Source of the DNA: Candidatus Brocadiaceae bacterium
Lineage (GTDB): Bacteria > Planctomycetota > Brocadiia > Brocadiales > Brocadiaceae
Direction of reading: 5' to 3'
Assembly: GCA_024653795.1 (NCBI GenBank)
Contig: JANLHY010000383.1
Coordinates: forward strand, 1 to 12,096
Length of the DNA: 12,096 nucleotides
Positions 6,451-11,863 of the stretch are shown here, one piece after another (the first letter of the stretch is position 1; each line of letters opens with the position of its first letter). A program made the position numbers and the translations under genes. A model generated the notes under the pieces. The model saw only the letters and a program-made list of their open reading frames with translations, was not told the DNA's origin and did not search any database.

Positions 6451-8418
6451 ATGAAAAAGCCTTTAGCACGAAAAATAATCGAAGAACATCTCATATCAGG
6501 TAAATGGCGGGTAGGGACTGAGATCGGCATCCGCATTGACCAAACCCTCACCCAGGATGCTACAGGAACACTGGCCTACCTGGAATTTGAGTCCATGGAC
6601 GTTGGATGCATTAAGACAGAACTCTCCGTTAGCTACGTTGACCACAATCTCCTTCAGACCGATTACAAAAATGCCGATGACCACCGCTTTCTCCAGTCTG
6701 TTGCCCAGCGTTTTGGCATCTATTTTTCACCACCCGGCAATGGTGTTTCACATCAGGTCCATCTGGAACGCTTCGGCGCTCCCGGCAAGACGTTATTGGG
6801 CTCCGACAGCCACACCTCTATGGGTGGCGCACTGGGCATGATCGCTATCGGGGTGGGTGGGCTGGACGTTGCCCTTGCCCTGGTGGGTGAACCGTTTTAC
6901 TTTCAGGTTCCAAAAATACTCGGCGTAAAGCTGACTGGGAAATTGCCTCCCTGGGTTTCTGGCAAGGACGTAATCCTGGAAATGCTCAGGAGACATACCG
7001 TCAAAGGTGGAATAGGCAGGATTGTTGAGTATTATGGTCCCGGCGTTGACACCCTTTCTGTCACTGATAGGGCTACGATAGCAAATATGGGCGCGGAACT
7101 GGGTGTTACGACTACAGTATTCCCCTCAGACCACAGGACACTTGAATTCCTCAAAAGCCAGGGCAGAGAGCAGGTGTGGAGGGAATACAAGGCCGACCTG
7201 GATGCAGAGTACGACGAACATGATGAAATAAACCTTGGTAATCTCGAACCCCTTATTGCCTGCCCCTCTTCACCCGACAACGTGAAAAGAGTTTCAGAGG
7301 TAGAAGGCATTCCTGTGGCTCAGGCTATCGTTGGCTCGTCTGTCAACTCTTCGTTTCGTGACCTCATGATCGTGTGTAAAGTCATGGAGGGAAAAACAGT
7401 TCATCCCGACGTAAGTTTCGAGATTAACCCCGGGAGCCGTCAGGTTATCGAGAATGTGGCTGCATTAAATGGAGTTCTAACGCTTATCCATGCCGGCGCA
7501 CGCATCCACCAGTCAGGCTGTTTGGGATGTATCGGGATGGGACAGGCTCCGTCCTGTGGTACCGTTTCACTAAGGACATTTCCAAGGAATTTTCCCGGCA
7601 GAAGCGGAACAGAGGGCGACCAGGTTTACCTGTGCAGCCCTGAAACAGCCGTGGCTGCCGCCATTTTTGGGAAGATTACAGACCCCAGAAAATTAGAGGA
7701 TTATCCGCAGGTTAAAGAACCCGAACGTTACCTGTTTAACGAAAACCTTATCATAAAACCATTGCCCGTAAAAAAACGTAGTACTGTAGAAATTATAAGA
7801 GGTCCAAATATTGCACCTTTCCCCAGCCTGAAAACTTTGCCTGAACATTACGAAGGGGAGGTTATCATAAAGGTAGGTGACAATATTACTACCGACCATA
7901 TCATGCCCGCAGGGAATGAAGTGCTTCCATTAAGAAGTAATATACCCGCCATTAGTGAGCATGTCTATGAAAGGGTCGATGCATCATTTGCAAAACGATG
8001 CCAGGAAAAGGGTGGCGGGATTATTGTAGGTGGCGAGAATTACGGACAGGGCTCCAGTCGTGAGCATGCCGCCCTTGCCCCGAGATTCCTGGGCATTCAA
8101 GTCAAAATAGCAAAAAGCTTTGCCCGCATCCACCGTTCCAATCTGATTAACTTTGGCATCGTCCCTCTTTTATTCAAGAATTCCGGGGATTATGATTCCA
8201 TATCGCAAGGCGATTCCATCCGCATTCAGGACGTGAAAAAGGCCGTTAAAGAGGGCCGGGAAGAAATAAAGGCAATATGGAGTAATAAATTAACAAAACA
8301 GGAAAAGGAGCTTTCACTTATCCTCAAAGCAACGGAAAGAGAACGCGAAATCCTCCTCAATGGTGGATTATTAAACACCGTTCGGGGCAAACTCTTCATA
8401 TCTTGCCCGGTTGAATGA
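6451..8418 (+). CDS. Aconitate hydratase, Aquifex-type
   Basis: A 655-residue aconitase of the compact bacterial type, converting citrate to isocitrate in the TCA cycle. Visible: TLTQDATGT near the N-terminus, the active-site GSDSHTSMGG stretch, QSGCLGCIGMGQAP with Cys357 and Cys360 as Fe-S ligands, NFPGRSGT, then the swivel domain with GDNITTDHIMPAG, YGQGSSREHAALAPR and FARIHRSNLINFGI. The third expected cluster ligand, the Cys in the GSCTNSS motif of classical aconitases, is Ser297 here (GSSVNSS). ATG 6451 (MKKPLARKIIEEHL) is preferred to the longer frame from 6388: family members begin this way, and the extra 21 codons run through a repeat-like stretch (CGTTCGACTGAGCGCTCACG). No clear Shine-Dalgarno site supports either start. 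A hairpin separates it from the kinase gene. Confidence 0.93.
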   Translation: MKKPLARKIIEEHLISGKWRVGTEIGIRIDQTLTQDATGTLAYLEFESMDVGCIKTELSVSYVDHNLLQTDYKNADDHRFLQSVAQRFGIYFSPPGNGVSHQVHLERFGAPGKTLLGSDSHTSMGGALGMIAIGVGGLDVALALVGEPFYFQVPKILGVKLTGKLPPWVSGKDVILEMLRRHTVKGGIGRIVEYYGPGVDTLSVTDRATIANMGAELGVTTTVFPSDHRTLEFLKSQGREQVWREYKADLDAEYDEHDEINLGNLEPLIACPSSPDNVKRVSEVEGIPVAQAIVGSSVNSSFRDLMIVCKVMEGKTVHPDVSFEINPGSRQVIENVAALNGVLTLIHAGARIHQSGCLGCIGMGQAPSCGTVSLRTFPRNFPGRSGTEGDQVYLCSPETAVAAAIFGKITDPRKLEDYPQVKEPERYLFNENLIIKPLPVKKRSTVEIIRGPNIAPFPSLKTLPEHYEGEVIIKVGDNITTDHIMPAGNEVLPLRSNIPAISEHVYERVDASFAKRCQEKGGGIIVGGENYGQGSSREHAALAPRFLGIQVKIAKSFARIHRSNLINFGIVPLLFKNSGDYDSISQGDSIRIQDVKKAVKEGREEIKAIWSNKLTKQEKELSLILKATEREREILLNGGLLNTVRGKLFISCPVE

Positions 8419-8455
8419 GTATCGGTTTAAAAGAAAAAAGAGTAAGATTTGGGCC

Positions 8456-8533
8456 ATGACGAAACCATTACGAATTGAAGGCACTTTTTATCATATCACA
8501 TCAGGATGCGATCTGAGAACAATTAGTTATTGA
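8456..8533 (+). pseudogene. N-terminal remnant of a REP-associated (RAYT/Y1) transposase
   Basis: The frame from ATG 8456 gives MTKPLRIEGTFYHITSG, then a few more residues and TGA at 8531-8533. The start MxxPLRIE...YHITSRG is the standard N-terminus of TnpA_REP/RAYT transposases of the IS200-related Y1 class. The usual FPGA/FEGA before the YH is shortened, SRG has become SGC, and the HUH and catalytic Tyr regions are absent, so this is a decayed fragment. It lies 38 bp after the aconitase stop and 92 bp from the attC-like site, at the edge of the cassette array. Confidence 0.7.
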
Positions 8534-8624
8534 TTGAATAATGAAGGTTTGACCCCCAGGACCCTCTTTCTTCTCCTTCTGAGTTGTTGCTTCAGGGGGG
8601 CCGCCGGTCTCGCTTCGTTAAGCG

Positions 8625-8747
8625 GGCTAACGCCGCAGTTCAGCGGCTGCGGGGTGAGGGAAAGTTTGATAAAAATCGGACGTTCAAATTACCACTTTCA
8701 TGAAAATCATGCCTCTGCCCGCAGGCCGCTGGAACTGCATGTTAGGC
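8625..8747 (-). other. attC-like integron recombination site (end of higBA cassette)
   Basis: Read on the minus strand: R'' GCCTAAC (8747-8741), then arm GCAGTTCCAGCGGCCTGCGGG, a variable central part, the opposite arm CCCGCAGCCGCTGAACTGC, and R' GTTAGCC (8631-8625). The arms pair throughout except for two single extra C residues in the R''-side arm, which become unpaired G residues on the bottom strand. This is the position and base that integron integrases use to choose the strand. The length is 123 bp. R'' fits the RYYYAAC consensus; R' departs from GTTRRRY at one position. It lies 57 bp after the higA stop, as expected for a cassette-terminal site. Confidence 0.82.
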
Positions 8748-8803
8748 GTTTAGTTTACCATTACCACCGAACTTTATGTCTTTCATCAAACTCCTTTCTC
8801 TGC

Positions 8804-9112
8804 TCATTGAACAGCGCCTTCATATACCCGTACTTCTCGTTTTAATTGACCTGCTAACTTGTCTGACTCTACTTCGAGATCATAATGTGCTTGAAGATTA
8901 ATCCAAAATTGTGGGGACATACCAAAATAGTGTCCCAAACGTAGAGCCGTATTGGCGGTAATAGCGCGTTTACCTTGTACAATCTCATTTATGCGTCTGG
9001 CAGGAACATTAATATCCTTTGCAAGTTTGTACTGGCTGATATTCATCGGCTTGAGAAATTCTTCAAACAAAATCTCTCCAGGATGTATGGGGGGAATTTT
9101 TTTCTCACGCAT
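8804..9112 (-). CDS. higA: HigA-type antitoxin (Xre/HTH family)
   Basis: A 102-residue antitoxin and DNA-binding repressor. The N-terminus IPPIHPGEILFEEFLKPMNIS is the HigA/VapI signature, followed by a helix-turn-helix (about residues 25-63: SQYKLAKDINVPARRINEIV, then QGKRAITANTALRLGHYFG). The C-terminal FWINLQAHYDLE is also typical. It would neutralise HigB and repress the shared promoter by binding the palindrome upstream of higB. The start at ATG 9112 has AAGGAG nine bases before it; that site overlaps the higB TAA stop, and the gap is only 14 nt, so the pair is translationally close. The order toxin then antitoxin is the characteristic HigBA arrangement. Confidence 0.95.
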   Translation of the reverse strand: MREKKIPPIHPGEILFEEFLKPMNISQYKLAKDINVPARRINEIVQGKRAITANTALRLGHYFGMSPQFWINLQAHYDLEVESDKLAGQLKREVRVYEGAVQ

Positions 9113-9126
9113 TGTTTATGACTCCT

Positions 9127-9408
9127 TTAATGATAATCAACGATTTCCACATTGTAGGCATCGCCTTCATGCCATTTAAAACAAATTCGCCATTGGTTAT
9201 TGATGCGTATACTGTGTTGTCCTTCTCGATCACCATGCAAGGCTTCCAAGTGGTTGGAAGGGGGAACCCGAAGAGAATTCAAATTGGTTGCTGCATCTAA
9301 CATCCACAATTTCCGCATCGCTATTTTTTGTATATCGTGCGGTAGCTTGCGTGAAAAAGCACGATAGAAGATCTTTTCGGTCTCTTTGTCCCTGAATGCC
9401 TTGATCAT
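9127..9408 (-). CDS. higB: HigB-type toxin (RelE superfamily mRNA interferase)
   Basis: A 93-residue HigB-family toxin; the family cleaves mRNA on the translating ribosome. Seen: MIKAFRDKETEKIFYR at the start, a central basic part, HLEALHGDREGQHSIRINNQ around 53-72, WRICFKW near 73-79 and the closing GDAYNVEIVDYH that is nearly invariant in the family. Length matches the usual 92-93 residues. ATG 9408 is chosen over the longer frame to 9528: the extra 40 codons would run through the promoter, the cassette boundary and part of the attC-like site, and homologues begin MI(K/R)xF. No Shine-Dalgarno site is present, consistent with a leaderless mRNA from the promoter only six bases upstream. It is the first gene of the second integron-like cassette. 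Confidence 0.95.
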   Translation of the reverse strand: MIKAFRDKETEKIFYRAFSRKLPHDIQKIAMRKLWMLDAATNLNSLRVPPSNHLEALHGDREGQHSIRINNQWRICFKWHEGDAYNVEIVDYH

Positions 9409-9414
9409 AGACAA

Positions 9415-9443
9415 ATAATAACGAATTCCGTTATTATCGTCAA
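9415..9443 (-). promoter_or_regulatory. higBA promoter with overlapping palindromic operator
   Basis: On the minus strand TTGACG (9443-9438) and TATTAT (9420-9415) are separated by exactly 17 bp, a near-consensus sigma-70 promoter. The palindrome ATAATAACG-gaatt-CGTTATTAT (9437-9415) covers the spacer and the whole -10 box, which suits autorepression by HigA or the HigBA complex. Six bases separate the -10 box from the higB ATG, placing the likely transcription start at or next to the A of ATG. Confidence 0.78.
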
Positions 9444-9478
9444 GCGTTATTTTCAGGTTTTGCGATTTTCTCGCCCGC

Positions 9479-9569
9479 TCCTGACGCCGCGCTTCAGCCG
9501 CGGCGCGCTCGTTCCTTAGATCCTGCACACGATGACACGCGCGCCGTCGGCTGCAAGCGCTTGTTATGC
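9479..9569 (-). other. attC-like site between the two cassettes
   Basis: Minus strand: R'' GCATAAC (9569-9563), arm GCGCTTGCAGCCGACGGCGC, a central spacer, arm GCGCCGCGGCTGAAGCGC and R' GTCAGGA (9485-9479). The arms are complementary except for an extra G after GCGCTT and an extra A after CAGCCG on the R'' side, again the extrahelical pattern of attC sites. Translated, the R'' arm gives NKRLQPTA, a string familiar from spurious proteins across integron attC sites. R' is degenerate (GTC instead of GTT), so recombination here may be weakened. It begins 7 bp after the stop codon of the upstream cassette gene. Confidence 0.82.
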
Positions 9570-9576
9570 CGCGTAT

Positions 9577-10263
9577 TCATGCGACAGGCAACCGGTAACG
9601 CTGGTCGCCAGCGCACCAGCCCACGTACAGCGACGGCGCCTTCGTGCTTGGAACCTTCGTCACGGCTCCACGCTCGCCCGCAGTCCCGAGTGCACTTACA
9701 AACGCCGCAAAGTCCTCGAACCACCACGACTCTGGACTGAACGATTGGACGAGCATGACCGCTGCGTGAGCGTGGAAGCGCCTCGCCGTGAGTAGCGCCG
9801 ATGCGGACCGATGGAGCAGCTGATAACGAATCGCGTCGGGCAACTGCTGTGAAAGTCCAAGGACCTCATGAAGGTACCTCAGTCTCTCCTGCTGCCCGCC
9901 CGACGCCTCGGCACGTTTCTGGCCGAGGGTCGGACCGAGCGGTTCATCGACCTTCGCTTCGACGGCGATAACGACCAATCCGTGAGTATTGGTTGCCACG
10001 GCGAGTACATCCGTGTGCGAGGTCGTTGAACCTCCGGGGAGCGGAACCTCCCATTCAGGAACCGCCAGGACAAGGTCCAAGCCGCGCAACTCCGCTGGCC
10101 CCGAGTTAAGTGCGGCAGATACTTCCGGAGGAAGACCGTCGGCCGCCTCCCATGAGGAGGCTGCCGCCATTGCCGAAGCGCCCGCCTTCCAATGCAGGTC
10201 AGGCTTCGCAAGCAGGCGCTTCCAATCGTTGGCCGATTGAGTCGGGATCAAGATTCGCTTCAT
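9577..10263 (-). CDS. Integron-cassette protein of unknown function with D...ExK motif
   Basis: A 228-residue cytoplasmic protein without signal peptide or membrane segments. I do not recognise a characterised homologue; it resembles an uncharacterised family (possibly DUF6946) with WKxGxSA...SW and a PLPGG...SxxD core. Residues 83-105 read HTDVLAVA...GLVVIAVEAKVDE, placing Asp85, Glu102 and Lys104 in the spacing and beta-strand context of a PD-(D/E)xK nuclease core, so a nuclease-like fold is possible but unproven. It is far more GC-rich than the surrounding genes, fitting acquisition from a different host. The ATG at 10263 has GGAG six bases upstream. The gene fills one cassette: the boundary GTTATGC is 18 bp before it and the attC-like site 7 bp after its stop. 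The promoter outside the cassette is its likely driver. Confidence 0.8.
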   Translation of the reverse strand: MKRILIPTQSANDWKRLLAKPDLHWKAGASAMAAASSWEAADGLPPEVSAALNSGPAELRGLDLVLAVPEWEVPLPGGSTTSHTDVLAVATNTHGLVVIAVEAKVDEPLGPTLGQKRAEASGGQQERLRYLHEVLGLSQQLPDAIRYQLLHRSASALLTARRFHAHAAVMLVQSFSPESWWFEDFAAFVSALGTAGERGAVTKVPSTKAPSLYVGWCAGDQRYRLPVA

Positions 10264-10280
10264 TCCGATCTCCGTTTAGC

Positions 10281-10288
10281 GGCATAAC
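10281..10288 (-). other. 5' boundary of the cassette array (G|TTATGCC core site)
   Basis: The minus-strand octamer GTTATGCC is the exact complement of the R'' site GCATAAC (with flanking GG) that ends this same cassette. In integron recombination the bases after the G at the 5' junction come from the incoming cassette's own attC, so this match defines the other end of the first cassette. No attC-like hairpin lies upstream, so the recipient was either an attI-type or a secondary site. Confidence 0.7.
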
Positions 10289-10292
10289 AATG

Positions 10293-10310
10293 ATTATACA
10301 GTCTGTATAA
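10293..10310 (-). promoter_or_regulatory. TATAAT box inside a 17-bp palindrome, upstream of the cassette
   Basis: TTATACAG-T-CTGTATAA (10294-10310) is a perfect 17-nt palindrome. On the minus strand it contains a consensus TATAAT (10298-10293) four bases before the cassette boundary and 29 bases before the start codon; the matching -35 box is poor (TGTTTG at 17 bp). A regulator bound to the palindrome would block this promoter. Motif and position suggest an operator; the regulator is unknown. Confidence 0.55.
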
Positions 10311-10421
10311 AACGGCAAACACAGACCGTCTCGATATATATAAGAAGTTGCCGTGCCTTCTTATCACGCATTGTAACTTATTTCTTATAAAGCTTTTGTG
10401 TGTTTTTCTCTAATCGCCCAT

Positions 10422-10450
10422 TCCGGTTTATACAGACTGTATAAACCGGA
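10422..10450. promoter_or_regulatory. Second copy of the TATACAGnCTGTATA palindrome, 29 nt
   Basis: TCCGGTTTATACAG-A-CTGTATAAACCGGA is a perfect palindrome with 14-bp arms, whose core repeats the motif at 10294-10310. The two copies are about 130 bp apart. They may be paired operator sites for looping or cooperative repression, or the inverted ends of a 157-bp element, since the inward flanks (TAAAACGG and TAAACCGG) also match. Between them lies an ATAAGAAG/CTTCTTAT hairpin (10340-10364). Confidence 0.55.
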
Positions 10451-10764
10451 CTACAACCCATAGACGGGACTTCGGACACCGTGACCGCCTTTGTTCAAGA
10501 CATGGGTGTATATCATCGTTGTGCTGACGTCTTTGGCGAAGACAATCAGAGATTATCATTTACCGTTTTGCAATGTCAAACTTCTTTTAAATGAAGAGAT
10601 AATAGGAAATTGTTTTTTCTTTAAAAAGGATGATAGTACAAAAATGAAGAAGAATGCAAGCTTTTTTCGGTTTTTTCTGGGGAAAGAACGGGGTCGAATC
10701 TCTCCTTGTCGGCAGATAATAGGTGTTTTAGCAAATTCTTGTGTCATAATTTGTGCTTTTTGCT

Positions 10765-10788
10765 GGTTCAATCGTCCTCGATTGAACC
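10765..10788. repeat. GGTTCAATC hairpin, variant copy
   Basis: GGTTCAATCG-tcct-CGATTGAACC: a 10-bp stem with a 4-nt loop. It shares the nine outer pairs with the hairpins at 916-938 and 10853-10875 but not their flanks, so the stem is conserved while the loop differs. Confidence 0.7.
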
Positions 10789-10840
10789 GAAACAATTGGC
10801 ATTTTTTCATGGTTGGTGAGAGTTCGAAACCTGGATCCGG

Positions 10841-10880
10841 TTCAAAACATATGGGTCAATCTGCAAGATTGAACCAGCCA
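10841..10880. repeat. GGTTCAATC hairpin repeat, copy 2
   Basis: Forty bases starting TTCAAAA and ending GAACCAGCCAA match 904-943 with about three changes. One change (GGG for GGT) breaks a pair in the left arm of the hairpin at 10853-10875. It ends five bases before the MITE-like element. Confidence 0.75.
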
Positions 10881-10884
10881 ATTA

Positions 10885-11023
10885 GGGCAGTCCAAAAAGT
10901 TCGATTTTCAACTGTCATTGCGAGCGTGAACGAAGCAATCTATTTTGAAACCCTTTAAAATCAAGGGATTGCTTCAGTCGTTCCTCCTTCGCAATGACAT
11001 GGTAATAACTTTTTGGACAACCC
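10885..11023. mobile_element. MITE-like element with GTCCAAAAAGTT inverted ends
   Basis: GTCCAAAAAGTT (10890-10901) and its complement (11007-11018) are perfect 12-bp inverted repeats. With flanking GGGnn on both sides the ends extend to about 17 bp with two mismatches. Nested inside is a second inverted pair: TGTCATTGCG (10913-10922) against CGCAATGACA (10990-10999), followed inward by ACGAAGCAATC and GGATTGCTTC. There is no coding capacity. It could be a MITE, or a REP-type GTCATTGCGAG foldback caught between unrelated short repeats. It ends nine bases past the udp stop and could act as that gene's 3' hairpin. Confidence 0.6.
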
Positions 11024-11031
11024 CTACGTGT

Positions 11032-11799
11032 TTATAATAGGCATTCCACAGCGGCTATTGCAGCCTGTATTGCATTATCTTCTCCAGCCTTAAGTCTCTC
11101 TTTTGTTATCTTTTCCATACCTGTTTTATTGACCACGCCTGTTATACAGCCTCCTTTAAGGCCCATTGATGCAGTGAGCGTTAAGACGGTGGAGGATTCC
11201 ATCTCGTAGTTCAATACATGGAGCTTTTGCCACTCTTTCGTAGCCCCCTGAAATCTTCTCAGTACGTATTTTGTAAATGAATCCTTTCTTTCCTCGCCTG
11301 GATAAAATGTGTCAGAAGATGCCGTTATGCCCACATGGTATCTTGCCTTGGCCTTCTTTGCCCCTTCAACGAGTGCGTTAATGACCTCATAATGCGCGAC
11401 AGCAGGGTATTCGATGGGCGCATAATGTGTTGAGGCGCCATCAAGCCGCACGGAACCTGAAGTGATAATGATATCACCGATGTTGATATGATCCTGAATA
11501 GCCCCGGTTGTCCCCACCCTGATGAATGTGCCTATGCCTAGTTGTGCCAGCTCGTCAATGGCGATTGATGTGGACGGTCCGCCTATCCCGGTAGATGTAA
11601 TCAGGAGCTTTTCCCCCTTTATTTCAGCCAGATAGGTGCTGAATTCCCTTTTCCATGCCAATTTTTCATTCTTCGTTTTGTAAGTCTCCGAAATCTTTTC
11701 AGCGATAATCTGCGACCTGAAAGGGTCGCCGGGCAGTAAGGCAATCTTTGCGCCTCGAATCTTCTTTTTGTCAAGGTCCAGGTGATATACAGTACGCAT
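11032..11799 (-). CDS. udp: Uridine phosphorylase
   Basis: A 255-residue nucleoside phosphorylase that closely follows E. coli Udp, converting uridine and phosphate to uracil and ribose-1-phosphate for pyrimidine salvage in the cytoplasm. Motifs: LLPGDPFR (21-28), Arg51 in REF, STGIGGPSTSIA (69-80), FIRVGTTGAIQ with Arg94 and Thr97 (phosphate), DGASTHYAPIEYPAVA (110-125), ASSDTFYPGEER (160-171) and NYEMESST (197-204) with the ribose- and substrate-binding Glu199, Met200 and Glu201. One difference matters: the Gln of FYPGQER (Gln166 in E. coli, which with Arg168 reads the uracil ring) is Glu169, while the Arg is kept (Arg171). ATG 11799 fits the family start; upstream only a weak GGG is seen. 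It is monocistronic as far as visible and shares nothing obvious with its neighbours. Confidence 0.93.
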   Translation of the reverse strand: MRTVYHLDLDKKKIRGAKIALLPGDPFRSQIIAEKISETYKTKNEKLAWKREFSTYLAEIKGEKLLITSTGIGGPSTSIAIDELAQLGIGTFIRVGTTGAIQDHINIGDIIITSGSVRLDGASTHYAPIEYPAVAHYEVINALVEGAKKAKARYHVGITASSDTFYPGEERKDSFTKYVLRRFQGATKEWQKLHVLNYEMESSTVLTLTASMGLKGGCITGVVNKTGMEKITKERLKAGEDNAIQAAIAAVECLL

Positions 11800-11830
11800 T
11801 GTTATTACCCGAAAATACCGTTATAGTTCT

Positions 11831-11863
11831 GTTCACCGCAGAGGCCGCTAAGGTCGCAGAGAA
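11831..11863 (+). repeat. Dispersed GTTCACCGCAGAG repeat, copy D (intact)
   Basis: GTTCACCGCAGAGGCCGCTA followed by AGGTCGCAGAGA, just upstream of udp. It is the intact form of the copy interrupted by the MITE at 2804/3028 and serves as the reference for the empty site. Part of it may overlap the udp promoter region. Confidence 0.7.

Larger units (their letters stand above)
10451..10884. other. Gene-free stretch with hairpin repeats
   Basis: No credible gene is seen. One short frame (ATG 10502 to TGA 10594, 30 codons, MGVYHRCADVFGEDNQ...) is open further upstream to about 10446 and could be a gene fragment, but matches nothing I know. Two hairpins of the GGTTCAATC family lie at 10765-10788 and 10853-10875. 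Confidence 0.5.

Noticed and set aside
8534..8845. A 103-codon plus-strand frame between the aconitase and higA genes
   Set aside because: It runs across the attC-like stem-loop and into higA on the other strand, lacks a ribosome binding site and resembles no protein.
9409..9528. A 40-codon N-terminal extension of higB starting at 9528
   Set aside because: It would run through the promoter, the cassette boundary and part of the attC-like site, and HigB proteins start at the MIKAF position; the extension is a by-product of an open frame.
9494..9727. A 77-codon minus-strand frame including NKRLQPTA
   Set aside because: It overlaps the end of the cassette gene and the attC-like site in another frame; the NKRLQPTA string is just the translated attC arm.
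10294..10310. LexA/SOS box at the TATACAG palindrome
   Set aside because: An E. coli LexA box has CTGT before ACAG with eight bases between; here ACAG precedes CTGT with one base between, so the resemblance is only superficial.
10340..10364. Rho-independent terminator (ATAAGAAG/CTTCTTAT hairpin)
   Set aside because: The stem is AT-rich, the loop is nine bases and no U-run follows on either strand.
10491..10958. A 155-codon plus-strand frame in the gene-free stretch
   Set aside because: It crosses two hairpin repeats and part of the MITE-like element, has low-complexity Phe/Lys content and no recognisable domain.
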